64,000 nucleotides of DNA from contig PUFA01000021.1 of NCBI GenBank assembly GCA_003508835.1, forward strand, positions 10,394,501 to 10,458,500, given 5' to 3'. Numbering within the stretch: position 1 is the first letter of the stretch; each line of letters opens with the position of its first letter. A model generated the notes under the pieces. That model was not told the origin of the DNA. It searched no databases and saw nothing but the letters and a program-made list of their open reading frames with translations. Positions 49,345 to 61,760 of the stretch are shown here, in pieces. The translations under genes were made by a program, and so were the position numbers. The stretch is from Eonycteris spelaea (Eukaryota; Chordata; Mammalia; Chiroptera; Pteropodidae).

Positions 49345-50660
49345 GTACACTATACACAGCGGTGAGCAAAGGTAGTCAGATACAGAGGGCATAAAATCTC
49401 ATGTAAAAGATAGTCATTAAACCAGAATTTTCCCAGACAATTTAAGACTATAATTGCTGTGAGAGGTGGATACGGTACTAAGAGAATTTATAATAGGGTT
49501 GGCGTGGTGCTGTATTCAGTAAATTTTTCTCTCAAAAAGTTGGTATTTTCAGAAAGATTTTCAGACTCACATTTGGGGGTTCCTGGTGAAAAGTTAAATA
49601 TTTGTGAGTGTGAAAGCAAGTGTCAAGGATGATTCCTAGGTTATTGGTTTCAAAAGCAGGATGGATGTAACCATCACTTACTGAAAAAGAAATACCAGAA
49701 ATTGACCACATTTGCTGGAGACCATGAGTTCAGTTTTGAATGTGTTGTATGAGATAATTTGGTATAAGCAAGAATGAGGTAAACTCTAGAGAAATATGCG
49801 GAATTGATTTTACTGGGTTTTTGGCTTCAGGAATCGTATTGGAGATGCATCTGTATCAATGATAAGTGCAACACTGATTGCAGAGGGATTCCTTCAGGAG
49901 AGAAAATAACTCGAGAAGACAGTTGGGGTAAGAGAAAAAGTGTGGAGAGGTAACAGAATAGAATAGAAATTGTTTGAAATACAAAGTCAAGGGAAGAAAA
50001 AGATATTTGTTAAATACTGACAAGAGGCTCTGTAAAACAAACAATGAAAAAAAAAACCCTGATGTTTGTTGTCGATGATGATGAATGATAATGATTTTGA
50101 TGGAGTGACCTTAGAGACTGTCATGACAGCAGAGTGAAGGCAAAGCTAGTCTGGAGTGTAATGAAAGGGAAGTCAGACAATGAGCACGTGAGGTTGAAAA
50201 CCCTCTCAGGAAGTTTAATGATGGGAAATACAACCTGGTAATACATGAAGTAATGTCTGGAAATCAAAACACGGCCCCAGAATTGCTTACTTCTTAATGA
50301 ATAAGACTCTGTTTTTTAAATTTGATGGACATTATTGAGTTGAATAGGAAGAGTTGACACTGATACAAAAGAGAGAAGGTACATTTGGTAATGTCAATTT
50401 GAGAATGATTTGGATATCAGTGCACAGAAAAAAAAAAATCTGTTTTTAAGGCAAAGAAGAGACAGATGCTCTGTTATAACAAAGACGAGGTAGTTTAAAC
50501 AAATGTTTGATTTTGTTTAGTATTTGACATGTGAAGCAATTATAATATTATGTTACTGGCTTTCTCTGAAATGTCTGTTGAGAGTATGTGTTTAATGGTG
50601 ATAGTGGAAAGACGGAATTCTGAGGGTATTTGAGGAAAGTGGAGAAGAATTGATATTGTC
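49345..50660 (+). mobile_element. Long ancient interspersed repeat, family unassigned
   Basis: Purine-rich on + over about 1.3 kb. Blocks such as 'gtgagcaaaggtagtcagat', 'tgtcaaggatgattcctagg', 'gttcagttttgaatgtgttg', 'tattggagatgcatctg' and 'gtgaccttagagactgtcat' occur in the order of an old mammalian repeat whose consensus I recall ('gaggtcaaggatgacgcctagg', 'gttctgttttggacatgtta') but cannot name with certainty. No open frame on + spans it. Confidence 0.5.
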
Positions 50661-51456
50661 ATTGAAGGGACTGGAAGAGAAGATGGATCAAAGAAATAGT
50701 TTGGAATTCTTGGGTAGTTCTGTTTGAGATTTGTAATCAGTCATGGCATTCAAACCCAGTATTTAACATTATATCATGGGATCAGAAACACTACAAAGTA
50801 ATAAAGCCGTATAGAGGGTTGAGAGAATAATGTATTGAAAGTCAGATATTTTTTCTAGAATTGTGATTGCTTAAAAGTCAGAACTTATTTTCTAATATAA
50901 AAATTTGATATTATATAACAATATAGATCTATTTCTAAATTGAGTTTTAGTCAACATGACCATGTAACAGTATTTATTGAGTCAAATGATGCAACTATAT
51001 TTATATTTTTCATTAAAATGTCCCTTTAGTTTTTTCTAGAGTTGGTATTTGTCTCACACATTTATTTGATGTAGTCAGAGACACAGTTAATCTTTTCATC
51101 CCTCGGTACAGCTGTACAGCTCTACTTTGCCATCTAAATGGCCGACCACTAATTTTTATCTTGTACAATGAGGCAGGATTCAGTGAGCATTTCCACACCT
51201 TCACCTGATCAGAATTCTACTTTCGGTGACTTTTGATACATTTTATAATCCTGGAGTCATCACTGAACCTCTCTTTTGTCTTCTTTTTTGCTTATTCTCT
51301 TAATTAGTTGGGGTATGTATTTGAGTTAATTCATCAGAAAAGATACATACAAGAAAAATATTTTAGATCTGCCAAGTCTGAAGCTATTAAAGCTATTCAG
51401 TTGATTAAGGAAGTGTGTTGATGCTTTTTCTTCAACAAAAAAAAACTTTCTTTGGG
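50661..51456. other. Unassigned non-coding DNA
   Basis: No repeat or gene recognised. Confidence 0.5.
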
Positions 51457-51499
51457 GTGTGTGTGTGTGTGGTGTGTGTGTGTGTGTGTGTGTGTGTGT
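51457..51499. repeat. (TG)n microsatellite, interrupted once
   Basis: About 43 bp of TG units with one GG interruption near 51471. Confidence 0.95.
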
Positions 51500-51684
51500 A
51501 CCTGCACATGTGTGTTAACCATGTAATTGTAGTTCTGTTCCTGGACACCACAATTTGTCCATTGATCTACTGCTAATTCCTTACTCAAATTTCTCAAATT
51601 TCAGTGTCCTTATAATGTCTTAAAAAATAGATTGTGAGCTTTATGTGTACTTCCTTTAAAGGCTTGTTCTGCTATTATTGGTCC
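51500..51684. other. Unassigned non-coding DNA
   Basis: Short spacer; 'agattgtgagctttatgtgt' at 51629 recalls L2 but is too short to assign. Confidence 0.4.
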
Positions 51685-51800
51685 TTTATATTTCTATACA
51701 CATTTTAGAATCTGCTTGTCAATGTATATAAGAAAAAAAAAACTACTGAGATCATGACTGGAATTGCACAAATCTATAGGTCAAGTTGAGGAACTCATAT
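51685..51800 (-). mobile_element. LINE-1 ORF2 fragment, antisense
   Basis: 'acattttagaatctgcttgt', 'caatgtatataag', 'gactggaattgcacaaatct' and 'ataggtcaagttgaggaact' are the complement of a known ORF2 block. Only about 115 bp is left. Confidence 0.7.
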
Positions 51801-52137
51801 GTATAAATGAATAAACACAAAAAGCTGCGCTATATATATATATATATTTCATTCCCAGGCTGAAACTTAATCCAGGAATGTTTTACATTTAACTGAGGTG
51901 GATTTCAGAATTTCTATGGAAATTTTTTGAACGTGTCTCATTTTCCCTTTTTGAATAATTACTATGGCAGTTGGGTTTGCACTTTTTATCTTTGTAGAGA
52001 GGTATGAATGGGCATAATTTTTCTTTTTACTCTCACAGATCTCAATCGGAGAAGAATGTACTCAAGAAAGTTCCTCAGAGGAATCCCTATTAAATCTGAT
52101 CCCCATTAATTCATGTCTCTCTCATTTGCAAAATAAA
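51801..52137. other. Unassigned non-coding DNA
   Basis: Includes a short (TA)n stretch at about 51830-51846. No family recognised. Confidence 0.5.
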
Positions 52138-52626
52138 CAGTCCCCTTTCTTGTGTGATACATTCCAAGACCCCCAAGAGATGTCTAAAACCATGATATGG
52201 ACAGTACCAAACCCCATGTATACTATGTTTGTTCCTATACCTGCACACCTATGATAAAGCTAAATTTCTAAATTATGCACAGTAAGTGATTAGCAATAAT
52301 AACTAGTAATAAAATAGAACTGTAACAGTATACTGTAATAAAAGCTACTGAAGTCTCATTCTCTCTCTGATAACCAATCTGATAACTGAGATTGCCACTA
52401 AGTGACTAATGGGTGGGTAGTTTATAAACTTGAATTAGCTGGATAAAGGGATGATTCACCTCTGGGTGGGACCATGCAGGACAGTGTGAGATTTCATCAT
52501 GCTACTCGGAATAGCAAGTCATTTAAAACTAATGAATGTTTACATCTGGAATTTTCTATTTAATATATTGGACCACTGTTGACCATGAAACCACGGAAAT
52601 CAAAACCACGGATAAGGGGAGAACTG
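52138..52626. mobile_element. Tigger7/MER44-like TcMar MITE, end to end
   Basis: Begins CAGTCCCCTTTCTTG and ends GGATAAGGGGAGAACTG, imperfect inverted termini of the Tigger type, followed by TA at 52627-52628 (Tc1/mariner target). The internal order 'acattccaagacccccaaga', 'cagtaccaaaccccatgtat', 'gcacagtaagtgatta' and 'agtgactaatgggtgggtag' matches MER44/Tigger7-type elements from memory. Near its right end 'gttgaccatgaaaccacgg' is characteristic. No transposase; about 489 bp. Confidence 0.85.
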
Positions 52627-52628
52627 TA

Positions 52629-54670
52629 CACTCCTTCTCTTCCCAGATCCCCGCAAATCCACCCAGTTACAGCATGGCTCAAAGTCCCAGTTTTATTTTT
52701 TCTGTCTCTTTGGATTATCAATAAAATTTTATTGTAAAATTAGAGTTTAATTCCTCACAAAAAGCACTATTGAAGCAAAAGCTGCAACCTTTCAGAAAAG
52801 TAGGGGAAGATCACATGATCACTGGAAGGGCTTGGTTTGACCTTATTTAAGTCACTGTCTCCAGCAGTTGAGGACATAGTTGTCTCCCATTCCCACAGTG
52901 AACATGCATGTAACTTGTTGTTTCTGCTTTTCTTTTAAAAATAAATATTCTCTGTGTATTATTATTATTATTATTTGCTATTTTATGATATTTATGTTCT
53001 GGCTAACTTTTTATGACGATTATGCTCTCTGTATTGTGTTATTTAAATATTTAAATGGCATTTTATTACTGATGTGAGAGTTACAATGGAAATAGCTTCC
53101 ATAAATGCCATCAAAACCATTTTTATACATATACTATACACTACAGTGAAGAGTTTCATAAAATTAATCAATGGTATTCCTTGAAGTTCAAACATTAAGA
53201 TTTTCTCTCTGATTTCATATCATAAAAACAATTTTTTAATGTTTATTGTAATGAAATAATTACAACTATTGGATTAAAACATAAATGAAAAGACCAATGC
53301 CTCTGTGTTTAAGAGAAACACAGTATAGTTTTATAGTATATTTATAAAATTGGAGTTGGAGACCATAATTGAACATAAAAAGATGTGTTAATATATTAGG
53401 ATAACTTCGACTTTTGTTTAAAAATAACTAAACTTAATGGGTCTCAAAATAAAAATGTAAATTAAAATATGCCTTTGAAATTGAGAAGCTTTTCAATATT
53501 AAATTTATATTGAAAAAACTGACCTTACATATTTTAATGAAACAATATTAGGTTTTCTTCATTCTGAAGGAATTGAAAAGATGAAATTTATTTCGCTATT
53601 AATTTGCCAGAAGATAAATTCTAATTTATTTTGCTTTTATTATTTAAAAAATAATCTATTTTGTATTTACCTTTAGAGTTCTCAAAATGGTTTCAAAATT
53701 AAGTTTATGTTTTTCCGCTCCAGGGTTGTGGAAAGCAATGAACACTCTTGTTGTTTCATAAAGAAAGGATTTAGGAGTTAGGAAGCTGCAGGTCAGTTAA
53801 AATGCTTCATTTAAATATTTTGAAAACTCCCAGTTAAAATAGCTCTGATACTCAAGTTTTTTGTTTTTGTTTTCGAACTTACCAATTGTTTGGAATGAAG
53901 AAGTAGAGAAAAATCAACACAAGGGAAATAACTTAAATGGAAAAAAAAGTTACCTTCACTAAGGCTTAGAAAACTTATACAATCCATTCCCCAGGCTTCC
54001 TTAGGGAAAATTCCCTCCAAAATGAAAAGATTCAGATCCTTCTTATAACACCACACAGAGGACAAAATGGCGATCTAAAAAATTCAAACCCGAAAGTGAA
54101 CCTAATAGACTAAATTATCCACTTTAACTAACACAAGGACCCATATGGTCTTCATTTGGCTTGCCTACTGTTTCTTATATTGTGTTTTTTTTCCACATCT
54201 ATATCTTATAAGTCAGTTATAGCAAATACATTTTTTAATCTGAGTATATTCTCTATTATTTCTCCCTACTATGTCTTTGAAAACTGAAAGGTTACATCAT
54301 TTCCACAATTTCTTAGTAAAATTCTAAAATTTTCATATGGGTTGCAAAGTTACAAAATCAGTCCATGAATGGGTATGGAATGCTCTATGAATTTCTTAAA
54401 AATTTTGTATATATTCATCTAAGTGCTTTTTTAAAGCATTTTCACCAGCTTCTTTGAGTTGTTAAAGAGGTCAAATACACAAAATCATTATCACTAGATA
54501 TTATTGTTTATTCATTTCTAATTTCTATGATGTGAATTAAATACTTTTTGGATTAATAAAAATATTTACACCTCACCATATTATTCCCAGAGTTAGTATA
54601 TCACATGATATGTAGAAATGCTTAAGTATTTGTTGAATGTTTGAATAAACTAGAAAATCAAAAGATAACT
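52629..54670. other. Unassigned non-coding DNA
   Basis: AT-rich, with a (TTA)n patch at 52955-52975. An L2-like tail ('agtatttgttgaatgtttga') lies at about 54626-54645. Confidence 0.5.
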
Positions 54671-54674
54671 TTAC

Positions 54675-54790
54675 AGATTTGGAGGCTGAAGCAATCAGGG
54701 TTAATTCAGTTGGTCAATGTCACTCAGCCAGTTTGTGAGACTTGAGAGTCACACCCCTGGTCTGTCCAATAGCATCTCCAGGTGGGAATA
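54675..54790 (+). mobile_element. MIR 3' half
   Basis: 'tttacagatttggaggctga', 'gttggtcaatgtcactcagc' and 'tgagagtcacacccctggtc' followed by 'tgtcc' track the MIR tail 'ttacagatgaggaaactgag...aaggtcacacagccag...acccaggtctg'. Confidence 0.62.
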
Positions 54791-55425
54791 TTTAAAGTTC
54801 TAAGCTGATAAAAGTCATACTTAGAATTTCAAAGTGTCTATTGTATTACTTGTCAAAAAAAATTTTTTTTTTGGCTTCTCTCTCTTTACCTGCCTGAAGT
54901 AGCTGCTTCCTTTACCTTCTGCAAACCCTCCTCACAGCACATACCATTATATATTGTAATTTGTGGTGATGTGCTGGCAACTTCCTCTGCAAAGGCTTAG
55001 CTCCCCATGGTATAAATATTCCTCCCAACGCTGATTTGCAGCTACCCAAGCAATGTCATGATATACAGAGTTTAGAAAATATAAACATGATAGGTTCACT
55101 CCTGCTTGTATGAGCTGGCTCCAATGGACTGGTATGACTTTATTCTTCCTTGGCTTTGTACTTTTTTTAGTCCAAAGTAGACATGCCTTATTTGGGTGAA
55201 AGTATGAAGCAGATAAACTTAACATGTTTCTCAGAGAACAAATAGAAGGCACGGGAGAGCACTTAGCCTTTATATGTGGGGTTTGCCTGAGTGGATAGGC
55301 TTATTTCTAAACATACCCAAAGATTCTGACTCCTGGTTATTCATCAAACACAATCCTAGGTACTACTGTGAAAGGACTCGGAAGATTAAAAAAATGGGAT
55401 TAACGTTTCCAATCTAATGACTTAA
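54791..55425. other. Unassigned non-coding DNA
   Basis: A 101-codon minus-strand frame at 54947-55252 has no recognised homology and is treated as chance. A small A12 run is at 55423-55434. Confidence 0.5.
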
Positions 55426-55434
55426 AAAAAAAAA

Positions 55435-55846
55435 AGGAGACTATCCAGGATTTTCCAGCTAGGCCTAAAGAAATCACAGGGCCCTGTAAAAGCAGAGAGG
55501 AAAAGAATCAGTCAGAGACAAAAAATGTATGAGAAGGAATCGACCAGCCTTTATATTTACTTGAATATAAAGTAGCAGGGGCATGCAGGTGACACCTAGA
55601 AGTGAGGAACGTTCCCGTTCCAAAGGCCAGTGAGGAAATGGGGAACCTCAGTCCTTCTCTCATGGAACTGAATTCTGCCAACTGCCTGATTGAGACTACA
55701 AGCAGATCCCACCCCAGAAGCCCCAGACCTGAGCCAGGATTGACACTAGATTTCTGACTCACAAAACAGTGGCAGGACAAATAAGTGTTGCTGTAAGCCT
55801 CTAAATGTGTGGTAATCTATTGCAGCAGTAACAGAAAACTAATACA
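55435..55846 (+). mobile_element. MLT1-type LTR, 3' two-thirds
   Basis: 'agggccctgtaaaagcagag' and 'agaatcagtcagagac', then a middle third with 'ggaacctcagtccttctctc', and the end 'gtgttgctgtaagcctctaa', 'gtggtaatctattgcagcag' and 'taacagaaaactaatacag' give the MaLR LTR order. The 3' end matches those at 3495 and 25353. 5' part missing. Confidence 0.75.
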
Positions 55847-58800
55847 GTGTGTATGGTGGAAAAGTCAGGCTGAGCTCAGTGCCTTTGAGAGTGGATTAGA
55901 GAAGCGAAATAGAAACATAACAGGTCATATACTTAAGAGTTTGCTAGGCTGGCAATCCGAGGCCTTCAGCGAGGACAGAAAAAGACAGGCGCACATGAAA
56001 GATCCCCTGTTCTCTAGGAGGAAGCAATCGAATCATTCACAGGCACGGGTGAAGGTAAATGTAGCTCCATGAAAACAAGTCTTTTGCTTTTCTCGACCTA
56101 ACCTCACATGTTGCATCTCTTCACCAATTTATTTTATTTCTTTCAAGAAAAAAAAAAATTAAATTGATTTCGGTCTTCATTACCAGGCTTGTTTAAGGAA
56201 TGACTGTTAAGTTTTATACTGAGTCCATAGTTCACAGACTGCAACTAAGTAAGGACAGGAAAACATAAATATAGCAATGGGAACAATCGGTAAGCCTGAG
56301 ACAATTATCTGAAAATGTGGGATGGGGAAATAGTGTTTATCTTCTAGTCTGATGTTTTAAAATGCTATGCTTCATTAGATTTTTAATTACTGACGAGTCT
56401 TGTGTTTTGATGCAGATAAATGTAGGTAAGAATTGTGTATGTAAGGACACATAGATATTTCAAATGGTTAAAAGATGAAGGAAAGACCTTATATCCCTCA
56501 AAATATATCACCTACATGACAACTGTAATTACTTTGCAGTAAATAAAACTTTTATACATCAAATATAATTATTAAAAGGGAACTATAACCAGGAGCGATT
56601 GCACATTCAATTATGAACCCAGCATTTTTCAAAAAGTAAATTCATGAAGGAGATTGGGGATAAATTATCATAGAACTAGAACACTAGATGTTCCTATTAA
56701 GTAATGTTCTAGCCTCTTGGAACATTGTTTATCCATAAACATTTTTTGACTAATCAAGTAACAAGTTGTTACTAGGGTTTCTACACACTGCTGGAGACCG
56801 AAAAAAAAAAAAAGTATTAAAAGAAGTATTAGATTTAGTTCTTATTCTTAATAATGTTGCAATTTAATTAAAGAGGGATAAATAATGAACAGGAGATAAT
56901 TACCAAATAATGAAAAACAGTATGAATTTATGTGATAAATGTGGAACCAACTTTTAGATTTAGTACATGGCTCCACTTTTTCTTCATCTTAGCACTAATA
57001 TTAATCTTCTTTGAAGACAACAAAACAAAAAAAAAAACCCAAGTGACCAAAACAGAGAGTACATATGCAATTATTATAATATTAAGTAAAATGGGCCTTT
57101 ATCGTAGCTTCTTACTGCCGTTTTTAAGAAACTAAATCTCATTAGAACTGAAATCACAGTAATTACTATTTTTCTTTTCTGTACCATCTTGTTCTGATTG
57201 TTCATATGGATTTCAGGCTTCTGTTTATATAACATTGTATTTTCTCTGAGAAAAGAAAGGTTTCATTACTGAAAAGAAACCGTGTAATCAGTAGGTGTTC
57301 AAAATAAAGACCGTTCAACTTTGTTCCTGTAGTTACAACCAATTAATCAGTTTCCACTCACGGAGAGAAGGCTTCATTATTCACATACTATGAGAGCAGG
57401 TATAATTATAACGTGACTCTGGAAAGGAACCCACGCTTATCTTCCAGATTTGAGAAAATGTAAAGCAGGCTCTGATGCTTATTATGATGAATCGAAGCTC
57501 TAGGGAATAGTTTTTATTTTAATTTTTGCTTCATAAAATAATGAATGGCTAATAGGTAACACAACATTCGTTTTGATATAACAGGGATAAAATGTCAATA
57601 ACAATGTTGGATTGAGTGTTCTAAAAAAAAAAAAAAAAACCAAAAAAACTGCCATCCTCACTTCACGTTTTTATTCTATCCATCTACTTCTTTTTGATTT
57701 ATACAAAAACTATATCTGTCAAGGATGAAAGGCTGTTATATCCCTATTTTGTTCTGATTATATTTTGATTACCTCCTGATTCCCAGTTTACCATGAAATC
57801 TGTGGATTTTAATTTGGCATCTCATTTAGTGTTCTCTCTAGGGAGAAAACATGCTGACCGCAGGAAGTGTGTATTCATTCAGTCCCTCTGGCAGCTGTGT
57901 TTTTTTGTTAAAACTCCTCCAATTAACATAAGTCATTCTCTCTTGAATTAAGTTTATGCAAGATATTACTATTGATTATTCAACTTTGGAATTGGAGCAA
58001 TTATATTTTTGATTTTGTATATCTAAGAAATATTTGAATATAATAAATTTCAAATTTCAATTCTTCTATTGGCAAATGGAAGAATGATTTTCTTCTGAGG
58101 ACCCTATTTTCTTGAAGTGACATTTTAAACAAAATATGAACATTCGTTTTATTCTCTAAACCTGTCCCTCTCTAATCTTTGCTTCAGAAAAATTACCATT
58201 TTGCTTAGATACAATGGTTAACTTGATTTTTTTTAAATTTAAAATACACCCAATTTATTAGTTAATTCTCTCAATTATAACTTCATAACTTAACGTTAAT
58301 TTGTCCATTTATATTCATCTATATTGCCATGTGCTAATTCATGCCATAAGCATCTCTTCTCTGAAGACTCAATAACTGAATGACATAATAAAGTTAGAGG
58401 AGTATGAAGGTTATTACAGAAATTCAGGGTTACATATATAATACAGGATGGGGAAGATATCTTAAATAATCACAATTGTACTAGTAGAACTAGTTGATGC
58501 ATTTTGAGAATTAATAGTACGTCAAACTCTGTGCTAAGGATTAGATTTTTTTCTCTAATACACACCTCTGAACAGTGAGTGTCAGGCTTGATGAGAGCTG
58601 GTTAAAAGACCCAGATGAAAATGTGTTATGTAGTAATAAAATTAGGAATAGATATCTCCCACTTAAGGCAATCAGAAAGCATGGAGAGACAATGATGTAA
58701 ATTAAGCAGAACTCTGTAGAGGTAATTTTGAACATAATATTCATAGGCACCTAGTATGAAAATTGATGTTATTGTAACAAGTGAAACTCCGAGGTAGCTG

Positions 58801-59095
58801 ACTATGTTGGAGATATTCCAGACACTTGTAAGTGAGCTCCACAGCTTGCCCCTGTTCCTGGCTTTTCAAAACGGAACAGCAAGTGTCATGTTTCTGGCTA
58901 ATTTGAATGGATGCAGGAAGAAGAAACTAGGTTTTAGATACACCATGATAAATAAGAAAAAGTGACTTTGATTTGCATTTACCTGATGATTAATGTATCG
59001 AGCATTAGGTATTTGATATTTTCTGCTAGTAATATTCTAACTGCTGTCTTCTTTTATTTGTATTTCCTACTTCATTGATATAATAAATTGCCTTA
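55847..59095. other. Unassigned DNA with candidate conserved blocks
   Basis: Three kilobases with no recognised repeat apart from poly-A runs (A17 at 57623-57639, A12-13 elsewhere). 57290-57490 and 57840-57990 have mixed composition and homeodomain-type TAAT cores and could be regulatory. An 87-codon frame at 55809-56072 overlaps the LTR end and is judged chance. Confidence 0.45.
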
Positions 59096-59099
59096 TGGA

Positions 59100-60955
59100 A
59101 TATAGATTTTATAGACAATTTTTAGAGCGGTTTTAGGTTTTTAATAAAGTTGAGAGGAATGTACAGGGATTTTTCCGTATATTCCCTACTTCTACTGATA
59201 GGAAAGATTCTCTCTCTCTCTCTTTTTTCAACCAAGGTGGACCTTCATTAACACAACATAATCACTCAAACACTATATTATTTAAGAGTTCAATCTTGGT
59301 GCATATTCAATGGGTTTAGGAAAATGTATAATGATGTATATTTATCATTGTAATCATGCAGAATATTTTCACTGCCCTAAAAATCCTCTGGCTCTGCCTA
59401 TCATTTCCCACCCCCACAATCATTACTCTTTTATTGTCTCCAAACTTTTGCTGTCTTCAGAATGTCTTACAGTTGGAATCATACAATATGTAGTTAATGC
59501 AACCTGGTTTCTCTCACTTAGTAATATATATTTTATTTCTCTCCATGTCTTTTCATGGCTTGGTAGCTCATTTTGTTCTAGAACTTAATAATATTCCATT
59601 ATCCGGAAGTACCACAGTTTACTCAATCACCTTCATCCAGTGAAGAGTATCTTAGTTGATTTCAAGTTTGGGAAAGTATGAATAAAGCTTCCGTAAACAT
59701 TGTGTGCATTTTTCCGCATAGACATAAGTTTTCAACTCCTTTAGGTAAATAACAAGACTGCTGTATGTTTATTTTTGTTTAAAAAAACAACAACATAAAA
59801 CTGTCTTTCAAAGTGGCTGTACCATTTTTCATTCTCACTAGCAATGGGTGAGCATTCCTGTTGCTCCACATTCTTACAAGTACTTGGTGTTCTCATGTTC
59901 TGGAGTTTATACCTTCTAATAGATGTGTAGTGATGTCTTTTTGTTGTTTTACTTTGCATTTCCCTGATGACATATGATGTAGAGCATCTTTTCATATGTT
60001 TATTTGCCATCTGTCTATCTTCTGTGGTGAAGTGTTTGTTTTGGTCTTTGACTCATTATTTTAATCAGGTTTTGTTGTTGTTAAGTTTTAAAAGTTCTTT
60101 GTGAATTTTAGATAATTAGATGTGTCTCTTACAAAGATTTTCTCCCATTCTCTGACTTGTCTTTTAATTATCTTGATATTGTTTATGGCAGAGTAGAAGT
60201 TATTAATTTTAATGAAGTCCAGCTTATCGGTTTTTTCTCTCATGAATTGTACCTTTCAAGTTTTATCTAAAAAACATCACCATACTCAAGATCATCTAGG
60301 TTTTTCTCTACGAGGAGAAAATTCTAGGAATTTTAAATTTTGCGTTTTTCATTAAGGCCATGATCCATTCAGAGTTAGTTTTTGTGTAGGGTGTAAGGTC
60401 TGTGTACAGATTCACACTTTTGCATGTGCATCTCCAGGTTTTTCAGCACTATTTGTTGAAGAGACCATCTTTTGCCCCTTTTGATTGCTTTCATTCCTTT
60501 GTCAAAGACAGGCTGACTATACCTATGGAAGTCTGTTTCCGGGCTCAATCATCGGTGTCATTAATCTATTAGTTTATCCTATTGCTAATAACACACTGTC
60601 TTGATTACTGTAACTATATAATTAGTCTTGAAAGTCAGGTAGCATCAATCTTCCAACTTTGTTTTTCCCTTACATTATTGTGTTGGCTATTCTGAGTCCT
60701 CTGCTTTTCTATATAAACTTAGATTCAGTGTCAATATCCATAAAATAACTTTCTGGTGTTTTCAATTAGATTATTTTAATCTATGGATAAATTTGGGAAG
60801 AACTAACAACTTGGCAATATTGAGTCCTCCTATCTATGAATTTGGAATATCTCTCTGTGTATTTACTTTCTTGAAGCAAGTCAAGGAAAATTTTATGAAG
60901 AAAATTTTACATCTTACTTCTCAACCTGTATATTTTTTCCTTTCACTTCTTTCAT
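59100..60955 (-). mobile_element. Long 5'-truncated LINE-1, antisense
   Basis: Reverse complement of an L1 3' UTR ('tttagagcggttttaggttt', 'ttgagaggaatgtacaggga', 'ttttcactgccctaaaaatc') followed by the ORF2 C-terminal part ('cttttcatggcttggtagct', 'caaagtggctgtacca', 'ccctgatgacatatgatgta', 'agcactatttgttgaagaga'). About 1.85 kb. The 3' UTR is of the same lineage as 22110-22465. A minus-strand open piece at 59741-60010 is an ORF2 remnant. No RT catalytic motifs are reached. Many indels and no function. Confidence 0.92.
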
Positions 60956-61760
60956 TAAAATAATGTTTTCAAGGTTTATCTATGTTGTATCATATATCAG
61001 TCGGCACTAATTTCAATCTCTGGTCTTCCTTACGGATTGATGTTAACTTTCCCCCCAGTGGGCCATACTTTCTTGCTTTTTTGCATGTTTCATATGTGTT
61101 GTTATTGTCATTGCTGTAGACAATATCATATTTTAAATAATATTATGCAACAATTCTAAAACCAAGACTCTACTCTTTCCCTAGGTTTTTCGTTTTGTTT
61201 TGGTGCTGTTTGCTGCTGTTATTTTCCTTATTTAGTAATTTTGTGAAATAATTCTGTAAATTCCATATGCTTTGTCATGTGGCCACTGAAATCTTGCCTC
61301 AGTCAGCTTATTGATCAGCTAATGATTGAACAGAAATTTCTTTAAATGTCTAGAACTAGTAAGTTTCCCAATTTTGCAAGGATCGCACTTTATGTGTTGT
61401 GGTATGTCTTCAACACTCAGCTAGGCAGATTATAACTCAGTCTCAGTCTTAACTTCCTGTTTGTATAGGCTCTCAAGGTCAGCCAGAGGTGAGAGCCTAT
61501 GGCCTTCATAGTTCATTCCTGAATATGCAAATAACTCTGGCATGAGAACAGCCCTGTGAATTCACAAGACCTAGATTCTTCAAATATATTGAAGTTTTTC
61601 AAACTCCTCTATGGCTATCTCACACCCCAATTTTTCATTTTACGTTTTAGGTTAGCCCCAACTCTTATATACTGCCTCAGGACACCAAAATGTTATATAA
61701 CTACCTTTGATTATTACTTTTTTAAACCCCTCGAATAAAACTCTCTTCACACAGGGTTAA
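60956..61760. other. Repeat-like segment beyond the L1, unassigned
   Basis: 60956-61010 ('ttttcaaggtttatctatgt') resembles another L1 3' segment in reverse. The following 'gggccatactttcttgcttt' and 'tttgcatgtttcatatgtg' blocks suggest an old repeat, but I cannot name it. Contains the 11-bp inverted repeat at 61465-61500. Confidence 0.4.
61465..61500. repeat. Perfect 11-bp inverted repeat with 14-base loop
   Basis: Arms ATAGGCTCTCA (61465-61475) and TGAGAGCCTAT (61490-61500) are exact reverse complements. The half-GC stem would form a stable short hairpin in RNA or single-stranded DNA. No T-run or other terminator context, so no function is assigned. Confidence 0.92.

Noticed and set aside
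54947..55252. 101-codon open frame on -
   Set aside because: No domain signal, and no matching frame or exon-like boundary that I can see.
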